A DNA stretch of 38,816 bases, from contig NZ_JACCDB010000004.1 of assembly GCF_013432195.1 (NCBI RefSeq), positions 1 to 38,816 on the forward strand, written 5' to 3'. Of this stretch, positions 28,913 to 36,459 are shown in pieces (position 1 is the stretch's first letter; each line of letters begins with the position of its first letter). The notes below the pieces were generated by a model that was not told where the DNA came from, did not search any database, and was given only the letters and a program-made list of their open reading frames with translations. This DNA comes from Tepidicella baoligensis (GTDB lineage: Bacteria > Pseudomonadota > Gammaproteobacteria > Burkholderiales > Burkholderiaceae_C). Position numbers and translations under genes: made by a program.

Positions 28913-30517
28913 TCATTGCAGTTTGAGGGCGCGACGCATGGCGGTCTGCACCTGCGCTGCGTCGAACCGGCGCCAGCGTGCGGCCACGTGCTGGTCGGGA
29001 CGGATCAGGTACACGGTGCCGCGCTGACCATGGTAGCGTTGCGTCAGCACACCCTTGGAGTCGATGATGTCTCGCCCCACCTCCAGCACCTGGGCGGTGA
29101 TGTTGCCAACGGTCACGGGTTGCGCGGGGCCGAAACTCAGCAGCACAAAGCCTCGACCCAGTTGTTCCAGCAACCAGGCACTGCGGCCGTCGCGCTCGAT
29201 GGGGGCGTCGGCGCAGTTGGTGCCAGGCAGCATCTTGCCGGCAAACACGTCGCTGTCGGGCGTGTTGAGCGATGAGGCCAAGTAAGGTGTGGGCGTAGAC
29301 AGGCGACCGCTGTTGACCAACGGGCGGGCGAACGGCTCGGTACGGGCCAGTTCCAGTACCGCGTTGCGCAAGCGCAGCGAGGTGCGGCTCTTGGGCGTGA
29401 TGAAGTCGGTCGCGCGGGTGGAGTGGCCGATGTTGTCGTCGGCCGCATAGGCGCGCTCTTCGTGGTAGGTGTCGAGCAGGGCCAGGGGGGCATCGCCATC
29501 GAGCACGGCCTTGAGTTTCCAGCTCAGGTTGTCGCAGTCCTGGATGCCGGTGTTGGCACCGCGCGCGCCGAAGGGCGAGACCTGGTGTGCGGCATCCCCG
29601 GTGAAGATGACGCGGCCGTGGCGGAACTGGTCGATGCGGCGGCAGGCGAACTGGTATACCGACACCCATTCGAGTTCGAATTCCACGTCCTTGCCCAGCA
29701 TGGCCTGGATGCGGGGAATCACCTTCTCGGGTTTTTTCTCCTCCACCGGGTCGGCGTTCCAGCCGAGCTGGAAGTCGATGCGCCAGACGTTGTCGGCCTG
29801 TTTGTGCAGCAGCACGCTCTGCCCCCGATGGAAGGGGGGATCGAACCAGAACCAGCGCTCGGTCGGGAAGTCGGCCTTCATGACCACGTCGGCGATCAGG
29901 AAGCGGTCCTGGAAGAACTGGCCGGTGAAGTCGGCGCCGATCATGCGGCGCGTGTCGCTGTGGGCGCCGTCGGCGGCGATGATCCACTGGGCTTCCATCT
30001 TGAAGATGCCGTCCGGCGTCTCCACGGTGAGCGTAGCGAAGTCGTCGGCCTGCTCGACGGCCAATACCTTGTGCTTCCAGCGCACGTCCACCAACGGGGA
30101 TTCGTCGCAGGCTTTGACCAGACGCTCTTCCAGATGGTACTGCTGGTAGTTGATCATGGCCGGCATTTTGTGATCGTCTTCCGGCAGCAGGTCGAAGGTG
30201 TAGGCCAGTTCGTCGCGGAAAAAGACCTTGCCTACTTTCCACTGCACGCCCTTGGCGGCAAACTCCTCGCCCAAGCCCAGGCGGTCCCAGATCTCCAGCG
30301 GGCGCTTGGCGTAGCACACCGCGCGTGAGCCGATGCTCACGGTGTTGTTGTCGTCCAGGATGACGGCGGGCACACCGCGGTAAGCCAAGTCCAGCGCCTG
30401 CGTCAGACCAACGGGGCCGGCACCGATGATGACCACCGGGTGACGCTTGAGCGTCCCTGTGCGCTGCTCTTCGCTCTGCCGGTAGGCGTATTCGGGGTAG
30501 GTGTAGGTCTTGAGCAT
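28913..30517 (-). CDS. FAD-dependent aromatic monooxygenase (class A flavoprotein hydroxylase, MhpA/phenol-hydroxylase-like)
   Basis: A 534-residue single-component flavoprotein hydroxylase that adds one oxygen to an aromatic ring using NAD(P)H and O2. The FAD-binding GAGPVG is at 32-37, the DG motif lies in IIAADGAHSDTRR, and the second FAD motif is FTGDAAHQVSPFGARGANTG. A C-terminal thioredoxin-like domain follows (about 420-530), as in phenol-hydroxylase relatives. The substrate is unknown. It is the central gene of the operon with the VOC and MBL proteins upstream and DUF2783 and fumarylacetoacetase downstream, so it probably hydroxylates the ring that is later opened. Confidence 0.93.
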   Translation of the reverse strand: MLKTYTYPEYAYRQSEEQRTGTLKRHPVVIIGAGPVGLTQALDLAYRGVPAVILDDNNTVSIGSRAVCYAKRPLEIWDRLGLGEEFAAKGVQWKVGKVFFRDELAYTFDLLPEDDHKMPAMINYQQYHLEERLVKACDESPLVDVRWKHKVLAVEQADDFATLTVETPDGIFKMEAQWIIAADGAHSDTRRMIGADFTGQFFQDRFLIADVVMKADFPTERWFWFDPPFHRGQSVLLHKQADNVWRIDFQLGWNADPVEEKKPEKVIPRIQAMLGKDVEFELEWVSVYQFACRRIDQFRHGRVIFTGDAAHQVSPFGARGANTGIQDCDNLSWKLKAVLDGDAPLALLDTYHEERAYAADDNIGHSTRATDFITPKSRTSLRLRNAVLELARTEPFARPLVNSGRLSTPTPYLASSLNTPDSDVFAGKMLPGTNCADAPIERDGRSAWLLEQLGRGFVLLSFGPAQPVTVGNITAQVLEVGRDIIDSKGVLTQRYHGQRGTVYLIRPDQHVAARWRRFDAAQVQTAMRRALKLQ

Positions 30518-30548
30518 GGTGTTTTTCAGCAGAAAGAGGGCAAACGGT

Positions 30549-31091
30549 TCAGTCCAGTGCCTTGAACTCGTGCTCGTGCATCCAGGCGGCGTGCTTGGGC
30601 GCGCGCTTGGTCTGGGCCCATTCGTTGAGCATGTCCCACTTCACTTCGTCGAGCTGCTTGTACATCTCGGGCGTGCCCACGTCGGCCGCCAACTCGAGGC
30701 GGTGGCCATTGGGGTCGAAAAAGTAGATGCTCTTGAAGATGGTGTGATCGGTCGGGCCGATGACCTCGATGCCACTGGCCTGCAGCTTGGCTTTGATGGC
30801 CTCCAGTGTCTCCAGACTGTCCACCTTGAAGGCGATGTGCTGCACCCAGGCCGGGGTGTTGGTGTCGCGCCCCATCTCGGGCGAATTGGGCAACTCGAAG
30901 AAGGCCAACACATTGCCTTGCCCGGCGTCCAGGAACACGTGCATATACGGGTCCGGCTCCTTGGTGGAGGGCACCTGGTCTTCGGCGATGGCCAGCACGA
31001 AGTCCATGTTCAGGTGCTTGACGTACCACTCGACGGTTTCTTTGGCGTCCTTGCAGCGGTAGGCAACGTGGTGAATGCGATCGATTTTCAT
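30549..31091 (-). CDS. VOC-family metalloprotein (glyoxalase/extradiol-dioxygenase fold)
   Basis: A 180-residue protein with two beta-alpha-beta-beta-beta modules. Candidate metal ligands His8, Glu66, His85 and Glu133 are in nearly the spacing of bacterial glyoxalase I (5, 56, 74, 122). The YFFDPNGHRLEL signature is classic for the family. It could isomerise a thiol adduct, act as a ring-cleavage dioxygenase, or be a lactoylglutathione-lyase relative. The ATG at 31091 follows GGAGACGACC. It lies 17 bases downstream of the MBL gene in the same operon. Confidence 0.88.
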   Translation of the reverse strand: MKIDRIHHVAYRCKDAKETVEWYVKHLNMDFVLAIAEDQVPSTKEPDPYMHVFLDAGQGNVLAFFELPNSPEMGRDTNTPAWVQHIAFKVDSLETLEAIKAKLQASGIEVIGPTDHTIFKSIYFFDPNGHRLELAADVGTPEMYKQLDEVKWDMLNEWAQTKRAPKHAAWMHEHEFKALD

Positions 31092-31108
31092 GGTCGTCTC
31101 CTGGGTGA

Positions 31109-32065
31109 TCAACCTTCGAGGGCTTCCCACATCTGGCGGTCGCGCTCAGCGGTCCAGATGCGGGGATCGGGGTAACCCGTGGCTTCGTCGTAGGCACGGG
31201 TCACGTCGAACGGCATGCAGTGATTGAAAATCACCCAGTTGCCGTATTTGGGTTGCAGTTTGGCGAAGGTCTCTTCGTACACTTTGCGCAGGTCAAGCCC
31301 GGCATCGGCGCCGGCTTTCACGCTGGCCCACAGGTCGCTGATGAAGGCGCGCGTGACTTCCAGCCCCTTTTGCACCTGCGCTTCGCCGCGCAGCGCCGGA
31401 CCACGGCCGGGCACCAAGGCCAGCGGCTTGAGCTTGGCGATGTTGTCTAGCGTCTGCGGCCAGTCCTGGAAGTAGGCATCCCCGGCGTAGGGGGTGGCGT
31501 CGAATTCGACCAGGTCACCCGCCAGCAGCGTGCGCTCCTGCGGCAGCCACACCACGGTGTCACCCTTGGTGTGGCCTCGGCCCAATTGCAGCAATTGCAC
31601 TTCCAGCTTGCCCAGCCACAGGGTCATTTTGCCGGTGAAGGTCATGGTTGGCCAGGTCAGGCCTTCGGGCACGGTCTCCAGGTTGCGGAACAGGCGCGGG
31701 AAGCGCCCGATCTCGCTGGCCTTGTCTTGCTCGCCACGCTCCACGATCAGATCGTAGGTGTCCTGGCTGGCCAGAATCTGCTGCGGCTGGTAGGCGCTGG
31801 CGCCCAATACGCGCACGGCGTGGTAGTGGGTGAGCACCACATACTTGATGGGCTTGTCGGTGACTTGGCGAATGCGGCGGATCACATCGGCGGCCATGGC
31901 AGGCGTGGCCTGAGTGTCGGCCACCAGCACGGCATCGTCACCAATGATGACGCCGGTGTTCGGGTCACCCTCGGCCGTGTAGGCCCAGGCGTGTTCAGAA
32001 ATCTGTTCGAAGGTGACCTTCTTTTCTTCGAGGTCGGCCGCGGAGGCAAACGTTTTGGCGCTCAT
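31109..32065 (-). CDS. MBL-fold protein with a degenerate second metal site
   Basis: This metallo-beta-lactamase-fold protein is 318 residues long. The first-metal ligands His80, His82 and His165 (GRGHTKGD) and the bridging Asp184 (AGDLVEF) remain. The HxHxDH motif, however, reads HYHAVR: the Asp and second-site His are Val84 and Arg85. The last His is Arg221 (VPGRGP). All three exclusive second-site ligands are therefore replaced, which predicts a one-metal enzyme or a changed chemistry. The ATG at 32065 follows AGGAG; a TTG at 32071 is less likely. It is the first gene of the operon and divergent from the IclR gene. Confidence 0.9.
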   Translation of the reverse strand: MSAKTFASAADLEEKKVTFEQISEHAWAYTAEGDPNTGVIIGDDAVLVADTQATPAMAADVIRRIRQVTDKPIKYVVLTHYHAVRVLGASAYQPQQILASQDTYDLIVERGEQDKASEIGRFPRLFRNLETVPEGLTWPTMTFTGKMTLWLGKLEVQLLQLGRGHTKGDTVVWLPQERTLLAGDLVEFDATPYAGDAYFQDWPQTLDNIAKLKPLALVPGRGPALRGEAQVQKGLEVTRAFISDLWASVKAGADAGLDLRKVYEETFAKLQPKYGNWVIFNHCMPFDVTRAYDEATGYPDPRIWTAERDRQMWEALEG

Positions 32066-32080
32066 GAGCAATCACTCCTA

Positions 32081-32109
32081 AAATTCAACATTAACGAATC
32101 GATTCGCTA
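32081..32109. promoter_or_regulatory. Tandem operator copy 1 between the MBL and IclR genes
   Basis: A 29-base element with a perfect 12-base palindromic core (CGAATCGATTCG at 32095-32106) preceded by AAATTCA. It matches a second element starting at 32136 at 22 of 29 positions. It lies in the 155-base divergent region and sits immediately upstream of the leftward operon. Confidence 0.7.
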
Positions 32110-32135
32110 TTGATCAATGACGCAATCTTACCTTG

Positions 32136-32164
32136 AAATTCACCATTGACAAATAGATTTGTTT
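32136..32164. promoter_or_regulatory. Tandem operator copy 2 between the MBL and IclR genes
   Basis: The same architecture as copy 1: AAATTCA leader, then CAAAT-AG-ATTTG (32150-32161). The centres are 55 bases apart, about five helical turns, which would put two regulator dimers on one face of the DNA. The neighbouring IclR protein is the likely binder (inference). Confidence 0.7.
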
Positions 32165-32220
32165 AGGTGAAAACCCGAACCCTGCTCCGACATCGGCCGG
32201 GGCAGAGTGACAATCTACGC

Positions 32221-33027
32221 ATGAACACCATGAAACACAACCCGCAACCGGAAGCGATGGAGGAGCCGGAGGAGCGCACGTCACGCGGCATACAAAGCGT
32301 GGAGGTGGGCGGTCAGTTGCTCAAGGCACTGGCCCACACCGGCCGGCGCATGGCACTGAAAGACTTGGCGCGAGCCGCCGACATGACGCCGGCCAAGGCC
32401 CACCCCTATCTGGTGAGCTTCGGCAAGCTGGGGCTGATCGAACAGGACCCTGTCAGTGGCCACTACGGGCTGGGCCCACTGGCCATGCAACTCGGGCTGA
32501 TCAGCCTGCAGCAAGTGGACCCGGTGCGTCTCGCGATCGCTGAGCTGCCAGGGTTGGCGCAGCGCGTCGGCTGCACCGTCTCTGCCGCCGTGTGGGGCGC
32601 GCAGGGACCGGTCATCATCCGCGTGGAAGAAGGCCCCACCCCTGTTCACGTGGCCATGCGGCATGGGATTCCGGCCTCGCTGCGGCACACCGGCACGGGC
32701 AAGATTTTTGCCGCCTACCGGGCACGGCCTGAAGTGGCGCAAGCGCTGGAGCGCGAAGGTTTGGCCGGTGAGCTCGACGACCCTGCCTTCGCCGCCGAAC
32801 TCGACGAGATCCGCGCCACGGGCATCACCCAGGTGCGTGACGAACTGCTGCCGGGCATCAGCGCCATGGCCGTGCCGGTGTTCGACGGCTTTGGTCGGCT
32901 GGTGCTGGCCATCGCCGCTATCGGACCGAGCAAGATGTTGGACCTGAGGCCCGGCGGCCCCCAAGCCCAAGCCCTGCGCGACGTGGCAACGAGCCTGTCC
33001 CAGCGGCTGGGCGCACACCATCGATGA
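32221..33027 (+). CDS. IclR-family transcriptional regulator
   Basis: A 268-residue regulator with an N-terminal winged helix (MALKDLARAADMTPAKAHPYLVSFGKLGLI) and a GAF-like IclR effector domain (VRDELLPGISAMAVPVFDGFG). IclR proteins of this group typically control aromatic-acid catabolic operons. It is divergent from the MBL-VOC-monooxygenase operon with two tandem operator-like repeats between. The chosen start is ATG 32221; GTG 32167 and ATG 32230 are also in frame. Its stop overlaps the next start in ATGA, so it is coupled to the crotonase-fold gene. Confidence 0.92.
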   Translation: MNTMKHNPQPEAMEEPEERTSRGIQSVEVGGQLLKALAHTGRRMALKDLARAADMTPAKAHPYLVSFGKLGLIEQDPVSGHYGLGPLAMQLGLISLQQVDPVRLAIAELPGLAQRVGCTVSAAVWGAQGPVIIRVEEGPTPVHVAMRHGIPASLRHTGTGKIFAAYRARPEVAQALEREGLAGELDDPAFAAELDEIRATGITQVRDELLPGISAMAVPVFDGFGRLVLAIAAIGPSKMLDLRPGGPQAQALRDVATSLSQRLGAHHR

Positions 33028-33830
33028 ATCGCTCGCATCCCATGACCACACTCCCCGACCAGTCCACACCTCCCGTGCTCACCATCAAGGATGGCGTGGC
33101 CACCCTGTGGATCAACCGCCCGGACAAACGCAACCGCCTGCAGCCCGAAGACCTGCACGAGCTCATCGCCCACTGCCAGCGCATCGATGCCGACCCCTCG
33201 GTGCGCGTAGCGGTACTCACCGCCAACACCGCCGGGCAGCCGCGCCCGGTGTTCTGCGCCGGGTACGATGTGGGCGGTTTCGAGGGCGACAGCCAGGACA
33301 CCCAGCTGTTCGAGCAAACCGTGGAAGCTTTGGCCGGCCTGCGCCCGGTGCTGATCGGCGCGCTCAACGGCAGCGTCTATGGCGGCGCCACCGACATGGC
33401 GCTGGCCTGCGACCTGCGCGTAGGCCTGAGCGGCAGCGAATTCCGCATGCCCGCTGCGGCACTGGGCCTGCACTACTACCCCAGCGGGCTGCGCCGCTAC
33501 GTGGCCAACTTCGGGGTCAACGCCGCCCGCCGCGCCTTCCTGACGGCGCGCCCCTTGCCGGTGGAGGAGCTGCTGCAACTGGGTGTGCTCATGGAGGTGG
33601 CCGATACCGAGCACTTCGTGCCGACCGTGGCGGCGCTGGTGGCCGATGTGTCGCGGCTGGCACCACTGGCCGCGCAGGCCACCAAACGCTCACTCAGCGA
33701 AATCGCCAACGGCCTGTACGACGCCGACAAACTGGGCCAGCGTCAGGCCATGACCCTGCGAAGCCAGGACTTCGCCGAAGGGCGCCAGGCCTTTGCCGAA
33801 CGCCGGGCGCCGGTGTTTCACGGCCGCTGA
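33024..33830 (+). CDS. Crotonase-fold protein with altered catalytic glutamates
   Basis: A 268-residue enoyl-CoA hydratase/isomerase superfamily member. The CoA and oxyanion-hole regions are present (FCAGYDVGGF; GSVYGGATDMALACD). The first of the two glutamates that activate water in hydratases is Asp124, and the second is Ala144 (FRMPAAALGL where PE is normal). It is thus unlikely to be a standard hydratase; a hydrolase, decarboxylase, isomerase or thioester lyase is more plausible. It is coupled to the IclR gene by a 4-base ATGA overlap. An internal ATG at 33042 (MTTLPDQ) is an alternative start. Confidence 0.9.
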   Translation: MNRSHPMTTLPDQSTPPVLTIKDGVATLWINRPDKRNRLQPEDLHELIAHCQRIDADPSVRVAVLTANTAGQPRPVFCAGYDVGGFEGDSQDTQLFEQTVEALAGLRPVLIGALNGSVYGGATDMALACDLRVGLSGSEFRMPAAALGLHYYPSGLRRYVANFGVNAARRAFLTARPLPVEELLQLGVLMEVADTEHFVPTVAALVADVSRLAPLAAQATKRSLSEIANGLYDADKLGQRQAMTLRSQDFAEGRQAFAERRAPVFHGR

Positions 33831-33846
33831 CCCCACGACATGCCGC

Positions 33847-34716
33847 TCAGACCGGATCCAGGCCCAGCAAACGCACCGCGTTGCCCTTCAGGATGCCGGG
33901 CATCACCTCGGGCCTGAAACCCGCCACCTCGAAGTCCTTCATCCAGCGCTCGGGGGTGATGAGTGGGAAATCGCTGCCGAACAGCACCCGGTCCTTCAGC
34001 AGGGTGTTGGCGTACTGAATGAGTTGCTTGGGGAAGTACTTCGGGCTCCAGCCGCTCAGGTCTATCCACACATTGGGCTTGTGCATGGCCACGGAAAGCG
34101 CCTCGTCCTGCCAGGGGAAGCTCGGGTGCGCCATCACGATCTGCATGTCGGGCCAGTCGATGGCCACGTCGTCCAGGTGCATGGGGTTGGAGTATTCCAG
34201 CCGCAACCCACCCCCACAGCGCATGCCACTGCCGATGCCGCTGTGCCCCGTGTGGAAGATCGCCGGCAGCTTGTAATGGTTGATCACCTCGTAGATCGGC
34301 CAGGCCATCTTGTCGTAGGGGTGGTAGCCCTGCACCGTGGGGTGAAACTTGAAGCCCCTGATGCCTTCTTCTTTGATCAGCCGTTCGGCCTCGCGTGCCC
34401 CCATCTTGCCCTTGTGCGGATCGACGCTCGCAAACGCGATCATCATGTCGCTGTTCTCACGAGCAGCCTGAGCGATTTCCTCGTTGGGGATGCGCCGGCG
34501 CCCCAGCTTGGATTCGCTGTCCACCGTGAACATGACCAGACCGATCTTGCGCTCCCGGTAGTAGGCGATCGTCTCGGCGATGGTGGGCCGGCGGTCACTG
34601 CCGAAGTAGCGGTCGGCGGCACGGTCGTATTCCTCGCCGTAGTTGTCGAACGGGTTCCAGCAGCTCACCTCGGCATGGGTGTGGATGTCGATGGCGATCA
34701 GGTCTTGATGTTTCAT
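33847..34716 (-). CDS. Amidohydrolase-family protein (ACMSD/decarboxylase-like)
   Basis: A 289-residue TIM-barrel amidohydrolase-2 protein. Metal-site residues are seen in AIDIHTHAE (His12, His14), KFHPTVQGY, IFHTGHSG and LFGSDFPLI. Relatives include decarboxylases and hydratases of aromatic and ring-cleaved acids. The exact reaction is unknown. It lies 42 bases downstream of the TetR gene on the same strand and is divergent from the feruloyl-CoA synthetase operon, which suggests a part in hydroxycinnamate or aromatic-acid breakdown. Confidence 0.87.
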   Translation of the reverse strand: MKHQDLIAIDIHTHAEVSCWNPFDNYGEEYDRAADRYFGSDRRPTIAETIAYYRERKIGLVMFTVDSESKLGRRRIPNEEIAQAARENSDMMIAFASVDPHKGKMGAREAERLIKEEGIRGFKFHPTVQGYHPYDKMAWPIYEVINHYKLPAIFHTGHSGIGSGMRCGGGLRLEYSNPMHLDDVAIDWPDMQIVMAHPSFPWQDEALSVAMHKPNVWIDLSGWSPKYFPKQLIQYANTLLKDRVLFGSDFPLITPERWMKDFEVAGFRPEVMPGILKGNAVRLLGLDPV

Positions 34717-34758
34717 GGGTATCTTTCAGCTCACAGGTGTCGTCACGGGCCCATACGT

Positions 34759-35400
34759 TCAATACGGCAGCGTCTTGGAGGTCAGCAACCGCTCGACAAA
34801 TCGGCGGCGTGCAACCTTGTCGTCCTCGCTGCCTTGGGCGCGGAACAGAGATTCGGCCTGCATGTAGGCATAGAGCACAAAGGCCCGGTGTCGGCTCTGG
34901 GGCTCAGCAAAGCCCAACTCGCGAAAGGTGCTCTGGATGTAGCGCAGACGCAAGGCGTCCACTTCGTCCACCACGGCCCGGGCCATGTCGTCACGACGGG
35001 CCCAGGCCCGGATCGCCAGCTCCACGGCCCCGCCGCGCTGCGCCGACACCCCGTGAAACGGCAACTCCGTCAGCTCGCGAATCACCGTGCGTGCATCGCC
35101 TGAGCGGGCACCGTGTGCCGCAATCACCTGTTCCGTCTGCACCTGTTTCCAGCTTTGCAAAAGACGCTGCAGCAAATCCTCCCGATCGGCGAAGTGCCAG
35201 TAAAAGCTCCCCCGGGTCACGCCCAATAGGCGCGCCAGTGCATCCACTCTGACCCCATCGATGCTTTTGTCGACCAGCAGATCGGCGGCACCACGCAGCC
35301 AATCCTGCGGCGTCAGCTTGGCATCCTTGGAGCGAGCGGCGCTTTTCCCGGTAGGGGCTGAGGCAAAGACGGGAGATGAGGCATTCATGGTGCCACCCAT
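34759..35400 (-). CDS. TetR-family transcriptional regulator
   Basis: A protein of about 213 residues with an N-terminal TetR helix-turn-helix (VRVDALARLLGVTRGSFYWHFADREDLL) and a variable ligand-binding C-terminus. ATG 35400 has GAGG eight bases upstream; ATG 35388 is an alternative. It is divergent from the crotonase-feruloyl-CoA synthetase-thiolase genes across an AT-rich region of about 230 bases and is the likely repressor of that operon, with an acyl-CoA or hydroxycinnamate-type ligand (inference). Confidence 0.9.
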   Translation of the reverse strand: MGGTMNASSPVFASAPTGKSAARSKDAKLTPQDWLRGAADLLVDKSIDGVRVDALARLLGVTRGSFYWHFADREDLLQRLLQSWKQVQTEQVIAAHGARSGDARTVIRELTELPFHGVSAQRGGAVELAIRAWARRDDMARAVVDEVDALRLRYIQSTFRELGFAEPQSRHRAFVLYAYMQAESLFRAQGSEDDKVARRRFVERLLTSKTLPY

Positions 35401-35501
35401 GATAGTTGCCTCACGGCTCGGCCGAAGCCTCTGTTTCCGACCCAGACACCTGGTGTTAACCCGGATGCACGGACCGGGTGAAGATGGGTACATTCTCGAA
35501 A

Positions 35502-35515
35502 ACATACAGATATGT
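35502..35515. promoter_or_regulatory. Candidate TetR operator
   Basis: ACATA and TATGT flank four bases in the divergent region between the TetR gene and the crotonase gene. The ACATA...TATGT words recall AcrR-like TetR operators. The assignment is tentative. Confidence 0.4.
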
Positions 35516-35563
35516 ATTGAAATCAAATCACCTGTCTTCGCTGCGTGTACTGTTCACCAGCGA

Positions 35564-35592
35564 TTGCTTTTTTGGATTTTTTTGATTATATT
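35564..35592 (+). promoter_or_regulatory. Candidate sigma-70 promoter of the feruloyl-CoA operon
   Basis: TTGCTT (35564-35569) and TATATT (35587-35592) are separated by 17 bases in an AT-rich patch 40 bases upstream of the crotonase start. This is the best -35/-10 pair in the region. Confidence 0.5.
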
Positions 35593-35631
35593 TTATAACT
35601 TTATGAATCCATTCATCAGGAGCCAAACCTT

Positions 35632-36426
35632 ATGCGCCCTCGCCCCACCCCCTCTGCCACCGACGCTGTGCAGCTCACGATGCAAGGCCCGGTCGCCGTC
35701 ATCCGCCTGTGCCGTCCGGGCAAGCGCAACGCCCTGAGCGACGGCCTCATCCTCGCCATCCGCGACACCTTCCAGAACCTGCCCGCCGAGGCGCGAGCCG
35801 CCGTCATCCACGGCGAAGGCGAGCACTTCTGCGCCGGGCTGGACCTGTCGGAACTGCAGGAACGGGATGCGGGCGAAGGCGTACACCACTCTCGCATGTG
35901 GCACAACGCCTTGGATCAGGTGCAACACGGCGCGGTCCCGGTGATTGCCGCCCTGCACGGCGCGGTCGTGGGCGGCGGGCTGGAGCTGGCCAGCGCCTGC
36001 CACATCCGCGTGGCCGACGAGACCACCTTCTTCGCGCTGCCCGAAGGCACGCGCGGGATCTTCGTGGGCGGTGGCGGTGCGGTGCGCATCCCCAAGCTCA
36101 TCGGTGCTGCCCGCATGACCGACATGATGCTGACCGGTCGCGTCTATGACGCCGTGGATGGCGAACGCATCGGCCTGGCGCAATACCTGGTGCCCAAGGG
36201 CACCGCGCTGGACAAGGCGCTGGAACTGGCCCAGCGCATAGCCAGCAATGCGCCGCTCACCAACTACGCGCTCATGCACGCGCTGCCGCGCATTGCCGAA
36301 CAGCCGGCCGACCACGGCTTCTTCACCGAAGCGCTGATGGCCTCCATCGCCCAGGCCGCACCGGAAGCGAAAGAACGCGTGCGCGCCTTCCTGGAAGGCA
36401 AGGCCGCCAAGGTGCAAAAAGGCTGA
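35632..36426 (+). CDS. Enoyl-CoA hydratase/isomerase (crotonase family)
   Basis: This crotonase of 264 residues has both catalytic glutamates in place: Glu118 (VVGGGLELAS) and Glu138 (FALPEGTRG), with the oxyanion-hole segment CAGLDLSEL. It should hydrate or isomerise an enoyl-CoA. Sequence style differs from feruloyl-CoA hydratase-lyase (Ech), so a beta-oxidation-type hydration of a hydroxycinnamoyl-CoA is favoured. The ATG at 35632 follows AGGAG. It is the first gene of an operon with feruloyl-CoA synthetase and a thiolase. Confidence 0.92.
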   Translation: MRPRPTPSATDAVQLTMQGPVAVIRLCRPGKRNALSDGLILAIRDTFQNLPAEARAAVIHGEGEHFCAGLDLSELQERDAGEGVHHSRMWHNALDQVQHGAVPVIAALHGAVVGGGLELASACHIRVADETTFFALPEGTRGIFVGGGGAVRIPKLIGAARMTDMMLTGRVYDAVDGERIGLAQYLVPKGTALDKALELAQRIASNAPLTNYALMHALPRIAEQPADHGFFTEALMASIAQAAPEAKERVRAFLEGKAAKVQKG

Positions 36427-36459
36427 TACCCCACCCGACCCGCCCTAGCAGGAGACAAG

